Assembly (NCBI RefSeq): GCF_015690355.1
Contig: NZ_JADPRT010000007.1
Location: forward strand, 367,558 to 431,557
Source: Streptacidiphilus fuscans
Lineage (GTDB): Bacteria; Actinomycetota; Actinomycetes; Streptomycetales; Streptomycetaceae
Length of the DNA: 64,000 nucleotides
Direction: 5' to 3'
The position numbers and the translations under genes were made by a program. Under the pieces are notes generated by a model. The model saw only the letters and a list, made by a program, of their open reading frames with translations, ran no database searches and had not been told where the DNA came from. This document shows positions 8,707 to 16,109 of the stretch, in pieces. How positions within the stretch are numbered: the stretch's first letter is position 1; the number at the start of each line of letters is the position of its first letter.

Positions 8707-9735
8707 TCAGGAGCTGAGGGCGACGCCGATGACGATCAGCGCCATGCTGGCCAGCTGCGGAGTGTTGATCGGCTCGCCGAGGGTGAGGTAGGCGAGCAGG
8801 GCGACGACGGCGGGTTCGAGGTAGTAGATGACCGAGGCACGGCCCACCCCGACCGTGGCGATGGCCTTGTTCCAGCAGAAGTAGGCGACCGCCGAGGAGA
8901 GCACGCCGACGTAGAGCAGCGCGCTGACCGTGGTGACGTGGACGGGGAACCCGCCCTGCGTGGTGAGGCTCCAGGCGTAGGCGGGCGCCAGGAAAGCGGT
9001 GCCGAGCCCGAAGGTGGCCAGCAGCAGGCTGAGCCCGGAGAGGCCGGCCGGCTTGCGCTTGAGCATCAGGGAGTAGAGCGCGAAGGTGGTCATCGCGGCG
9101 ACCATCCACAGGTCCCCGGACGAGAAGTGCAGGTCCAGCAGTGTGGTGAGCGAGCCGCGGGTGATCAGCACGACGATCCCGACCAGGGACAGCGCCGCCC
9201 CGGCCCAGCGGCGTGGCCCCATGGCCTCCTTCCAGACCAACCGGGCGCCCAGCGTGATCACCAACGGGGACGCGGCGGCCAGCAGGGCCATGTTGGTGGC
9301 CGGACTGGTGCGCCCGGCGGTGTAGATCAGGGTGTTGAACAGCGTGACGCCCAACAGCGCGGCGCAGCTGAGGAACTTCCAGTGCGCCCGCACGACGGCC
9401 CACTCACGGCGCAGGTGCCTGACCCCGAAGGGGGCGACGGCGCAGAGGGCGATGACCCAACGCCAGAACGCCAGTTGAACCGGGGGGATGGAACGGGCCA
9501 TGGCATCGGCGATGATGAAGTTCCCCGACCAGATGACGGTGGCGAGGGTGGCCAGTGCCAGTCCGATGACGGCCGCCCGGCCCCGGATGCGACTGCCCGG
9601 GGGCGCACTCTCCGGGGGCGCACTGTCCGGTCCCGTTCCGGATCGGGAGCTACTGAGATCTGTCTGCGGGACCTCCGACAGGGCGTCAGAAGGGCTCTCG
9701 GGCTGGACGTCAGGGCGCGGGCTGGTGAGCGTCAC
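8707..9735 (-). CDS. EamA/DMT-family transporter
   Basis: A 342-residue membrane protein with ten predicted helices in two EamA repeats, typical of the drug/metabolite transporter superfamily (small-metabolite exporters such as RhaT or YdcZ relatives). Examples are AAVIGLALATLATVIWSGNF in helix 1, LGVTLFNTLIYTAGRTSPAT near the end of repeat 1, and ASVIYYLEPAVVALLAYLTLGE in repeat 2. An extra N-terminal 50 residues are Ser/Pro-rich. The GTG start at 9735 overlaps the stop of the allantoicase-like gene (GTGA), so the two are translationally coupled. By context it may move a ureide or amine; the substrate is unknown. Confidence 0.85.
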   Translation of the reverse strand: MTLTSPRPDVQPESPSDALSEVPQTDLSSSRSGTGPDSAPPESAPPGSRIRGRAAVIGLALATLATVIWSGNFIIADAMARSIPPVQLAFWRWVIALCAVAPFGVRHLRREWAVVRAHWKFLSCAALLGVTLFNTLIYTAGRTSPATNMALLAAASPLVITLGARLVWKEAMGPRRWAGAALSLVGIVVLITRGSLTTLLDLHFSSGDLWMVAAMTTFALYSLMLKRKPAGLSGLSLLLATFGLGTAFLAPAYAWSLTTQGGFPVHVTTVSALLYVGVLSSAVAYFCWNKAIATVGVGRASVIYYLEPAVVALLAYLTLGEPINTPQLASMALIVIGVALSS

Positions 9736-10898
9736 GCGTGGGTCTCCTCTCGAAGGTGAGTGAGCAGCGCCGCAGGTGCGGCGGCGCGGGCCTGGCCGAG
9801 GCTGGTGAACGGCCTGTCGGCCAGGAAGGTCTCGACCTGGCCCGGTTCCGGCCCGGGGGTTCCGCGTGTCCCGGGCCGGTCGAGCAGTGCGGTCAACGCC
9901 TGGCCGGGCAGCGTGTTGAGCCACCCGAGCGCGAGCGACGCCCGTCCCGCCGGGGCGAGTTCGCCCCACAGCCGGAGCCGCGAGGCACCACCGCCCGGGA
10001 ACAGGTCGAGCCGGACATGACTGGAGGGGCGCGGCGTCGGCACCAGGAAGCGGTGCCGGGTGTCGGGCAGCAACGGTGTGGCGGGCAGCAGTTCGAACCA
10101 GCGCGGAAGATCGTCCCCGCTGTCCGAGGCGTTGAGCCCGTACAGGGCCGCGCGGCTCGGTGCGTCCACGCCCTGGAACGAGGTGTCGATGTCCACCTGA
10201 CGCACCGTGCCCTCGGCGGCGAGCCGGAGGTGGACCCAGTCGTGGGAGGCGTCCCGCCGACGCGGCGGGACCCAGCCGGGGCCGTCCGGCCCGCCGGGGA
10301 CGGTCAGCCGTGCGGCGGGGGCGTGGGGGTGTTCGCCGCAGTGGTCGACCACCACCGCGCCGTTCTCCTGCGCGGCCAGGTCGATCCAGGCGGCGCGCAG
10401 CAGGGTCGTGTCGGGCACGACCGTGCCGTGGGCCCGCAGCCGGGCGAGCGCCCCGTCGGGCTGGACGATGATCCGCAGGTGCGTGTAGCGGTGCGGGTCG
10501 GTGACGTCGAAGGCGTTCTCGGCGTCCGGCCGCAGGGCCACTCCGCGCAGCAGGGTCGTCCACGGCAGTGCCGGGTCGGTCAGCTGCTCGGCGGCCGGGT
10601 AGCCGTCCCAGCAGTGGGCCTGGACGGTGACCGAGTCGGGGCAGTCGTCGTGGAGGTGGCGGGTGTCGAGCACCACCGTGCGCAGCACACCGGGCTCGCC
10701 CAGCCGGACGATCACCCACTCGCCGACAGGCGCCGTGCGACGCCGCGCTCGCCAGGCGTCCGGCGTTGTGCCCGGGGCCGTCGCGACTGGGGGCCGAACC
10801 CTCAGCAGCGCGTCATGGCGGCCTGCGGAGTCGTCGCTGGAGGCAACCACGCTCGCACCGAGGTCGCGCCCGGTCAGGTCGAGCAGTGCCACAGGCAT
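9732..10898 (-). CDS. Allantoicase-like protein, divergent paralogue
   Basis: 388 residues with two allantoicase repeats, as shown by WVIVRLGEPGVLRTVVLDTRH, YTHLRIIVQPDGALARLRAHG, WVHLRLAAEGTVRQVDIDTS and HVRLDLFPGGGASRLRLWGE. In true allantoicases each repeat starts with DGWETRRRR. Here the first reads DAWRARRR (47-54) and the second GPGWVPPRRR, so the conserved Glu-Thr pair is lost in both. Residues 323-388 form an extension reminiscent of the first helices of OHCU decarboxylase (WLNTLP, LADRPF). Substrate shift or loss of activity is possible. The ATG at 10898 has GGAGG 8 nt upstream. It heads an apparent operon with EamA and M20 genes, downstream of a LysR gene. Confidence 0.82.
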   Translation of the reverse strand: MPVALLDLTGRDLGASVVASSDDSAGRHDALLRVRPPVATAPGTTPDAWRARRRTAPVGEWVIVRLGEPGVLRTVVLDTRHLHDDCPDSVTVQAHCWDGYPAAEQLTDPALPWTTLLRGVALRPDAENAFDVTDPHRYTHLRIIVQPDGALARLRAHGTVVPDTTLLRAAWIDLAAQENGAVVVDHCGEHPHAPAARLTVPGGPDGPGWVPPRRRDASHDWVHLRLAAEGTVRQVDIDTSFQGVDAPSRAALYGLNASDSGDDLPRWFELLPATPLLPDTRHRFLVPTPRPSSHVRLDLFPGGGASRLRLWGELAPAGRASLALGWLNTLPGQALTALLDRPGTRGTPGPEPGQVETFLADRPFTSLGQARAAAPAALLTHLREETHA

Positions 10899-10917
10899 GG
10901 TGCACACCTCCGGTTCG

Positions 10918-10969
10918 GGTCAACTGGCTTGTGCGGCAGACGGGATCGTCGCCGCACAACCAGTTGACC
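10918..10969. promoter_or_regulatory. Long hairpin between lysR and the allantoicase-like gene
   Basis: GGTCAACTGGCTTGTGCGGC (10918-10937) and GCCGCACAACCAGTTGACC (10951-10969) are complementary with one bulge, around a 13-nt loop. It lies 20 bp before the allantoicase-like ATG and 55 bp past the lysR stop on the same strand. It may be the lysR terminator, a leader structure covering the downstream start, or a LysR binding site. Confidence 0.6.
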
Positions 10970-11023
10970 GGCCGGGCCGGTGGTGCGTCCATCGAGCTTT
11001 TCGTAAGCGAAGTTTCAGTACGT

Positions 11024-11947
11024 TTACACGGACGGGTTGTAGCGGCGACGGTCCTCGGCGACGCGCTGAAGACTCCGTACGACCACCTTCAGGCGCGGGG
11101 CGGTCTCGGACCCCCTGCGCACCGCCCCTATGACGTGGCGCCGGGGTTGATCCTCCGTCAGCACCCGGATCCGCACGCCAGGACGCCGGGCGTCCACCAG
11201 ACGAGGCACCAGCGCCACGCCCATCCCCGCCTGCACGATCGCCAGGATCGCGCCCCAGTCCGAGGCGGTGTGCGCGGCGATGGGAGCGAAGCCCACCTCG
11301 GCGCAGGCCGCCAGGGTGATGTCCCGCCACGGGCCCGACGCGCCGAAGACCCAGGCCTCCTCCGCCAGGTCGGCCAGATGCAGCCCGGCTTGCCCCGCGA
11401 GGTGGTGCCCCGCGGGCAGCGCGACGTCCATCGGGTCCGCCAGCAGTGGGAAGCTGACCAGCCGTCCGCCGGCCACGGCGCCGTCGGTGTGCGCGGCCAA
11501 CGACAGCGCCACGTCAATCTCGCCGCGCTCCAGCAGTGTGTAGACCTCGGCCGCCTCGGCTTCGTGCACGGAGGCCTGGAAGGTGGGGCGGGACTGCCGG
11601 AGCAGGTCCAGCGCCGGCATCACCAGCGCCTCCACTCCGGTGGCGAACGAGCCGATCCGGACCAGCCCCTCCTCACCGCCCAGGTACGCCTCGATCTCGG
11701 CTTCGGCGGCCTCCAACTGGGCGAACACGGCATCACCGTGACGGAGCAGCAGATGCGCCACCTCGGTCAGGCGCACCCGCCGCCCGTCCGGCTCGACGAT
11801 CGGTGCGCCGATCTGCCGACTCAGGCTGTTGAGGGTCTGCGACACCGCCGAGGGGGTGAGGGAGAGCGCCTGAGCCGTGGCGGTGACCGTGCCCTGGCGC
11901 TTCAGCTCGGTCAGCACACGGAACTTCCGTAGATCCCATTCGATCAT
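11024..11947 (-). CDS. LysR-family transcriptional regulator
   Basis: A 307-residue LysR protein with an N-terminal winged helix-turn-helix (LRKFRVLTELKRQGTVTATAQALSLTPSAVSQTLNSL, about 6-42), a linker helix, and a periplasmic-binding-like effector domain beginning at VRIGSFATGVEALVMPAL. SDWGAILAIVQAGMGVALVPRLV near 235-257 is the usual LysR ligand-cleft segment. It reads into the allantoicase-like/EamA/M20 genes on the same strand rather than being divergent, so the spacing differs from classical LysR control. It may still regulate them through the hairpin region just downstream. The effector is unknown; a ureide is plausible from context. Confidence 0.9.
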   Translation of the reverse strand: MIEWDLRKFRVLTELKRQGTVTATAQALSLTPSAVSQTLNSLSRQIGAPIVEPDGRRVRLTEVAHLLLRHGDAVFAQLEAAEAEIEAYLGGEEGLVRIGSFATGVEALVMPALDLLRQSRPTFQASVHEAEAAEVYTLLERGEIDVALSLAAHTDGAVAGGRLVSFPLLADPMDVALPAGHHLAGQAGLHLADLAEEAWVFGASGPWRDITLAACAEVGFAPIAAHTASDWGAILAIVQAGMGVALVPRLVDARRPGVRIRVLTEDQPRRHVIGAVRRGSETAPRLKVVVRSLQRVAEDRRRYNPSV

Positions 11948-12131
11948 TCAGCCGAGGCTACGGATCACTCGGTCGTACAGCAACAACCGTCCGACGGGCG
12001 GTCACCGGCCGCACAGCCGACCGGTCGAGAGCGGCGCGGACAAGGAAGCGCCGCCTCCGTGGGGCCGGGGCGGACCGGGCGGGTGCCCGGCCGACCCCGG
12101 CGCCACGAAGGCGGCGCGGGCGGTGCTCTGT

Positions 12132-12185
12132 GGTTGTGCCTGCTGTGCTGGTTGTGCCTGCTGTGCTGGTTGTGCCTGCTGTGCC
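12132..12185. repeat. Three tandem 18-bp repeats
   Basis: The unit GGTTGTGCCTGCTGTGCT is repeated three times without gaps; only the last base of unit three differs. It lies in the 255-bp gap between lysR and the next allantoicase gene, just beyond that gene's stop. No gene is recognised in the gap; the reading frames through it are low complexity. Confidence 0.85.
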
Positions 12186-12202
12186 GGAGCCTTGACCGTC
12201 CG

Positions 12203-13327
12203 TCAGCCGGACAGTTCGGCGGTGCGCTCGGCCAGCGCCTTCGCGCCGTCCGCGGTCAGCGAGCCGAAGAGCCGCAGCCGGGATATGCCGCCGTCCGGGA
12301 AGATGTCGATCCGGACGTGGGTCGACGGCGGCGTGTCGACCAGGAACCGGTGCACGGTGTCGGGCAGCAGCCGGGTGCGGGGCAGGATCTGGGTCCACTC
12401 CCCGGTGCCGGAGCTCTGATCCTGGACGAACAGCGCGGCCCAGCCCGCCGCGTTGCCCTTCAGGTAGGTGGTGTCGATCTCGACGGCACGGATCACCGCC
12501 TGGCCGGTCAGGCGGTAGCGGACCCAGTCGTTGCCCTTGTCACGACGCCGCCGCGTCTCCCAGCCGTCGTCCATCTTCCGGGAACGGCCCGGCAGGATGG
12601 TGTTGGTCGGCGGCGAGTAGAAGCGGTCGGAGGCGTCCTCGACCGCGCCGCCGTTCTCCAGCGCGACCAGGTCGAAGGCGCCGAGCGCGTCCAGCCACTC
12701 CGGGTCGGGCGCCACCTCGCCGTAGACCCGCAGCCGGGCGACGCCGCCGTCGGGGTGCTGGTTGAGGCGCAGGTGGGTGAAGCGCCGCTCGACGTCGACG
12801 CTGAAGGCGTTGGCCGCATGCCCGCCGATCTCGGTACGCGGGACGATCTCGATCCACTCGACGTCGTCCGCGAGCAGTTCCTCCGCCGAGGCGGAGGCCG
12901 GGGCTGTGGTCGCCTGGACGCTGACCGCCTGGGGGTAGTTGCCGCGGAAGTGCGCGGTGTCCACGACCAGGCCCCGGACCACGCCGGGCACGCCCAGCCG
13001 GATCAGCGCCCAGTCGTGGTCGTCCGCCTCGGGGTGCGGGGTCTCCTCGTCCACCCCGCGGCGACGGCGGGTCTCCCAGCCGTCCATGATCTTGCCCTTG
13101 TGCCCGAACCGCTCCGGGGCGAACACGGCGGGCTCGGGGACCAGCAGGTTCTCGCGCTCGGCGAAGAACTCGTCGTTGGCTGCGACGACCGCACCGCCCA
13201 GGCGTCGGTCCGCGAGGTCGACCAGCTGGTCGAAGGGGAGCGTCTCGGCCCGCCGGTAGTCGGCGTACGGCTCGGCGCCCTCACGGTACGGCTTGGCGTC
13301 GCCGGTGAAGGACGTGACGTGCGGCAT
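12203..13327 (-). CDS. alc: Allantoicase (allantoate amidinohydrolase)
   Basis: A 374-residue cytosolic enzyme that converts allantoate to (-)-ureidoglycolate and urea. Both family repeats are complete: GHKGKIMDGWETRRRR ending at residue 90, and MDDGWETRRRR in the second half. DTAHFRGNYP and DTTYLKGNAAG are the matched repeat cores, and VRIDIFPDGGISRLRLFG closes the second domain. Length is standard and there is no C-terminal extension. GAGGAG lies 6 nt before the ATG. It stands alone, between YjbQ and lysR, with no neighbouring allantoinase and no visible AllR-type palindrome, unlike the paralogue at 36 kb. It may be constitutive or serve a different nitrogen condition. Confidence 0.93.
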   Translation of the reverse strand: MPHVTSFTGDAKPYREGAEPYADYRRAETLPFDQLVDLADRRLGGAVVAANDEFFAERENLLVPEPAVFAPERFGHKGKIMDGWETRRRRGVDEETPHPEADDHDWALIRLGVPGVVRGLVVDTAHFRGNYPQAVSVQATTAPASASAEELLADDVEWIEIVPRTEIGGHAANAFSVDVERRFTHLRLNQHPDGGVARLRVYGEVAPDPEWLDALGAFDLVALENGGAVEDASDRFYSPPTNTILPGRSRKMDDGWETRRRRDKGNDWVRYRLTGQAVIRAVEIDTTYLKGNAAGWAALFVQDQSSGTGEWTQILPRTRLLPDTVHRFLVDTPPSTHVRIDIFPDGGISRLRLFGSLTADGAKALAERTAELSG

Positions 13328-13589
13328 GCGATCTCCTCAGGGGCTCGTGAAACAGGGCGGGTTCCCCCGCCGCCCCGTCCGGGCGGCGGTCCGCTGCCCG
13401 CACCCCAAGGCTCGAACCTGGGCACCGCACAGGTCCATCGCGTAAATCCTTCGGCTATTTTCAGTCGGGCTACACAGTCGGCCCGCAGGCGGCCGGGCGG
13501 CGGCGCTCGACGCCCGCGCCCGGACGGCTGACCAGAGGGAATACAAGATTCCGCCCGATCCCGCGCGGGAAGTCGCGTCGCCCGGACGA
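13328..13589. other. 262-bp gap upstream of alc
   Basis: No gene recognised. A short reverse frame (MDLCGAQVRALGCG, starting near 13438) could be a leader peptide but has no clear ribosome site. A TTCGAGCC segment that recalls a tRNA T-loop is present, without the acceptor or anticodon arms. Confidence 0.4.
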
Positions 13590-14024
13590 TCAGCCGCCGA
13601 GGAACGAGAGGCGCACGGTACGGACCGGGTTGTCGACGTTGGTGTCGACCAGCACCACCGACTGCCAGGTCCCGAGCGCCATCCGACCGCCGATCACCGG
13701 CAGCGTTGCGTGCGGGGCCACCAGGCCGGGCAGCACGTGGTCCCGACCGTGCCCCGGCGAGCCGTGCCGGTGCCGCCAGCGGTCGTCGGCGGGCAGCAGT
13801 TCGCGCAGCTGGGCCAGCAGGTCGGAGTCGCTGCCCGCGCCCGTCTCGATGACCGCGATCCCGGCGGTCGCATGCGGCACGAAGACGTTGAGCAGCCCGT
13901 CCCGTCCCGGCGCGACCTCGGCCAGGAAGGTCTCGCAACGGCTCGTCAGATCGACGGCCGCCTCATGGTGACCGGTGGTCAGCTCGAAGGTCCGCGTGCT
14001 GAAGCTCTGCGTACTGGACGTCAT
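13590..14024 (-). CDS. YjbQ/UPF0047 family protein (secondary thiamine-phosphate synthase type)
   Basis: A 144-residue YjbQ-fold protein. The family is trimeric and shows weak thiamine-phosphate synthase activity in E. coli; its true role is unclear. Diagnostic stretches are VPHATAGIAVIETGAGSDSDLL, the His-rich WRHRHGSPGHGRDHVLPGLVAP, and GTWQSVVLVDTNVDNPVRTV near the C-terminus. The ATG at 14024 begins the conserved region (MTSSTQSFSTRTFELTT); upstream in-frame codons are not needed. It follows the blaI-like gene by 34 bp on the same strand, so the two may be co-transcribed. Confidence 0.88.
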   Translation of the reverse strand: MTSSTQSFSTRTFELTTGHHEAAVDLTSRCETFLAEVAPGRDGLLNVFVPHATAGIAVIETGAGSDSDLLAQLRELLPADDRWRHRHGSPGHGRDHVLPGLVAPHATLPVIGGRMALGTWQSVVLVDTNVDNPVRTVRLSFLGG

Positions 14025-14058
14025 GCGTCCATCATGACCTTCCGGCAGCCCGTGACCC

Positions 14059-14427
14059 TCACGTGCCGAGCAGGCGTCGCAGATGCTCCTCGTCCTCGTC
14101 ACTGAGCCCTGACACGAAGCGGGCCAGCACGGCCTCGCGGTCCTGCTCCTTCTCCAGCTCCGACCGCATCCGCCGCGCCACCAGTCCCGGCGCGTCGGCG
14201 ACCTCACGCGCGGGGGCGTAGGCGAAGGCGCGCCCGTTGCGCGTGCGCTCCACCACGCCCTTCTCGTGCAGCCGGGACAGGATCGTGTTCACCGTGGTGC
14301 GTGCCAGCCCCCCGCCGAGAGCGTGCTGGATCTCCCCCGGGGTCAGCGGCCCCGTCGCGGACCACAGCACGGAGAGCACACCGGACTCCAGCTCACCGGG
14401 ATTCCGCCGGTGTCCCGCATCCGCCAT
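14059..14427 (-). CDS. BlaI/MecI/CopY-family repressor
   Basis: A 122-residue winged-helix repressor of the BlaI class. The DNA-binding part is LESGVLSVLWSATGPLTPGEIQ, then TTVNTILSRLHEKGVVERTRNGRAFAYAPA, followed by a short dimerisation helix region. Such proteins repress by binding ACTACA-type dyads and are usually inactivated by a BlaR/M56 membrane protease. No M56 gene lies beside it. A dyad matching that type is in the divergent region shared with the DedA gene, so autoregulation plus control of dedA and the PAP2 gene is likely. Start ATG at 14427 with GAGGGGC upstream. Confidence 0.9.
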   Translation of the reverse strand: MADAGHRRNPGELESGVLSVLWSATGPLTPGEIQHALGGGLARTTVNTILSRLHEKGVVERTRNGRAFAYAPAREVADAPGLVARRMRSELEKEQDREAVLARFVSGLSDEDEEHLRRLLGT

Positions 14428-14537
14428 GCCCCTCGACCTCCCCGCTCTCGTGTCGTTCCATGCGCGCCCCGCGCACCTTCTCACGCTTCTCTTGCGCCCC
14501 GGCCACCGCTCGCGTCTTCGGAATCCTCACGTCCATC

Positions 14538-14572
14538 CACTACAGTGAGCCGGAACGACTACATGGATGTAG
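14538..14572. promoter_or_regulatory. Candidate BlaI operators between blaI and dedA
   Basis: CACTACAGTG (14538-14547) and the perfect 14-bp palindrome with a GG centre CTACATGGATGTAG (14559-14572) stand 21-23 bp apart centre to centre. They fit the ACTACA/TGTAGT half-site known for BlaI-family repressors. They lie 111-132 bp before the blaI start and 60-94 bp before dedA. Confidence 0.65.
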
Positions 14573-14631
14573 ACGTTGTTCCAGACAGACCTTACCGAAC
14601 CCGCGCCCACCCCTGCAGGAGGATCATTCCG

Positions 14632-15288
14632 ATGGCCCCGGACCCCTCGGCCGTGCACTACCTCGCGGTGAACCTCCTCGATGCCAACTCGGTGCTCGCC
14701 GCATTCGGCGCACTGGGTATCGCGGTGATCCTCTTCGCCGAGACCGGCCTGCTGGTCGGCTTCTTCCTGCCGGGCGACTCGCTGCTCTTCACCGCCGGCC
14801 TGCTCTGCACCACCACCAAGAACGGCGTCCACCTGAACCTGCCGTCCGTGCTGGTCTGCGCCATCGCAGGCTCATTGATCGGCGCCCAGGTCGGCTACCT
14901 GATCGGCCGCAAGGGCGGCAAGTCGCTGCTGGCCCGCAGCAAGAACAAGCACCTGCAGAAGGGTGCGGAGCGGGCCGAGGAGATCCTGGCCAAGTACGGC
15001 TACGCCAAGGCGATCGTGCTGGCCCGGTTCATCCCGGTGGTGCGCACCGTGCTCAACCCGATGGCCGGCGCGCTCAACGTCCCGGTCAAGACCTTCACCG
15101 TGTGGCAGGTCGTCGGCGGCCTGCTCTGGAGCATCGGCGTCACGCTGGCCGGATACGCGCTCGGGTCGAGCATCCCGAACATCGACAACTACCTGCTGCC
15201 GATCATCGCCGTGATCGTGGTCCTCTCGCTGATCCCGATCGCCCTGGAACTGCTGCGCGCTCGCAAGAGCAGCACCGCCGCGGAGTGA
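14632..15288 (+). CDS. DedA-family membrane protein
   Basis: A 218-residue DedA/SNARE-associated (VTT) protein, a family of inner-membrane undecaprenyl-phosphate or lipid flippases. The conserved core is visible: ILFAETGLLVGFFLPGDSLLF (about 36-56), GAQVGYLIGRKGGKSLL, and YAKAIVLARFIPVVRTVLNPMAGALN with the essential Arg residues of the RFxPxxR motif. Four to six membrane segments are predicted. GGAGG lies 9-10 nt before the ATG. The next gene, a PAP2 phosphatase, starts 7 bp after its stop. The pair could recycle lipid carrier phosphates in the envelope, perhaps under the divergent BlaI repressor. Confidence 0.92.
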   Translation: MAPDPSAVHYLAVNLLDANSVLAAFGALGIAVILFAETGLLVGFFLPGDSLLFTAGLLCTTTKNGVHLNLPSVLVCAIAGSLIGAQVGYLIGRKGGKSLLARSKNKHLQKGAERAEEILAKYGYAKAIVLARFIPVVRTVLNPMAGALNVPVKTFTVWQVVGGLLWSIGVTLAGYALGSSIPNIDNYLLPIIAVIVVLSLIPIALELLRARKSSTAAE

Positions 15289-15295
15289 CCGCCTC

Positions 15296-16054
15296 GTGAG
15301 CACTCTCCAGCACACCGCCGTCGTGCACGGCGCCGTCCAGACCGGTGCCCTGCACGTCGACGCAGTCCACGCCGGTGCGGTTCAGGCCGGTGCGGTTCAG
15401 GCGGCGGACCTGCACAGCATCGCTCCGCAGAGCATCGGCCTGCACAACCTCGCGCTGTCCGGCCCGTCCATCGACGGCGGCCTCTACAGCTGGTTCACCC
15501 AGCAGGCGCAGAGCGCACCGCACTGGTTCGACGACCTGATCTCCTTCAACGCCACCTTCGGCCTCGGCCTCTTCGCCGTGCTGATGGTCTTCGGCTGGTG
15601 GCAGGCCCGGCAGGCGAGCAACGCGCTGGCCATGACGACGGCGCTGGCCGTCCCGGTCGCGGTGGTCGTCGCCTTCGTGGTGAACGACCTCGTCAAGAGC
15701 CTGGTCACCGAGGTCCGGCCGTGCCAGGCGATCCCCGGCACGGTGACGTTGCAGCCCTGCCCGGGCGTCGGCGACTGGTCCTTCCCGAGCAACCACGCCA
15801 CCATCGCCGCCGCCTCGGCCGCCGCGCTGTGGCTGGTCAACCGGTACCTGGGCATCATCGCCGCCGCGCTTGCCCTGGTGATGGCCTTCTCGCGGGTCTG
15901 GGTCGGCGCCCACTACCCGCACGACGTCGTCGTCGGCCTGCTGGTCGGCACCGCCGTCGCCCTGCCGACGATGCTGCTGGCGCGCAGGTACGCGCCCCCG
16001 CTCGTCGTCCGGTTGCAGAGCGGCGCGCTGCGACCGCTGCTCACCGCGAGCTGA
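15296..16054 (+). CDS. PAP2-superfamily membrane phosphatase
   Basis: A 252-residue integral membrane phosphatase. The three catalytic motifs are KSLVTEVRP, PSNHA and SRVWVGAHYPHDV, giving the Lys-Arg-Pro, Ser-Asn-His and Arg-His-Asp residues. Likely substrates are undecaprenyl pyrophosphate or other lipid phosphates, acting outside the membrane. The N-terminal 50 residues are an odd Ala/Val/His-rich repeat (AVHAGAVQAGAVQAA) encoded by direct repeats of GGTGCGGTTCAG; this might be an unconserved extension and a later start is possible. It begins with GTG 7 bp after dedA. Its stop codon lies in the loop of a terminator hairpin. Confidence 0.88.
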   Translation: MSTLQHTAVVHGAVQTGALHVDAVHAGAVQAGAVQAADLHSIAPQSIGLHNLALSGPSIDGGLYSWFTQQAQSAPHWFDDLISFNATFGLGLFAVLMVFGWWQARQASNALAMTTALAVPVAVVVAFVVNDLVKSLVTEVRPCQAIPGTVTLQPCPGVGDWSFPSNHATIAAASAAALWLVNRYLGIIAAALALVMAFSRVWVGAHYPHDVVVGLLVGTAVALPTMLLARRYAPPLVVRLQSGALRPLLTAS

Positions 16055-16067
16055 GCTCGCGGTGAGC
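16039..16067 (+). terminator. Hairpin overlapping the PAP2 stop codon
   Basis: GCTCACCGCGAGC (16039-16051), loop TGA, then GCTCGCGGTGAGC (16055-16067): a perfect 13-bp stem whose loop is the stop codon. It lies between convergent genes and could serve both strands. Confidence 0.75.
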
Positions 16068-16109
16068 TGACCAGAGCTCGAATTCTGAGGTCGATCCCAG
16101 AGCTCGATC

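Noticed and set aside
12059..12420. Cys/Leu or Cys/Ala repeat protein encoded across the 18-bp repeats
   Set aside because: The frames exist only because of the tandem repeat and overlap the alc gene antisense; no ribosome site or family match.
13337..13438. Leader peptide MDLCGAQVRALGCG upstream of alc
   Set aside because: No convincing ribosome site, no codon run suggesting attenuation and no terminator/antiterminator pair seen.
13405..13440. tRNA-like T-loop (GGTTCGAGCC on the reverse strand)
   Set aside because: No matching acceptor stem, D-arm or anticodon arm could be placed around it.
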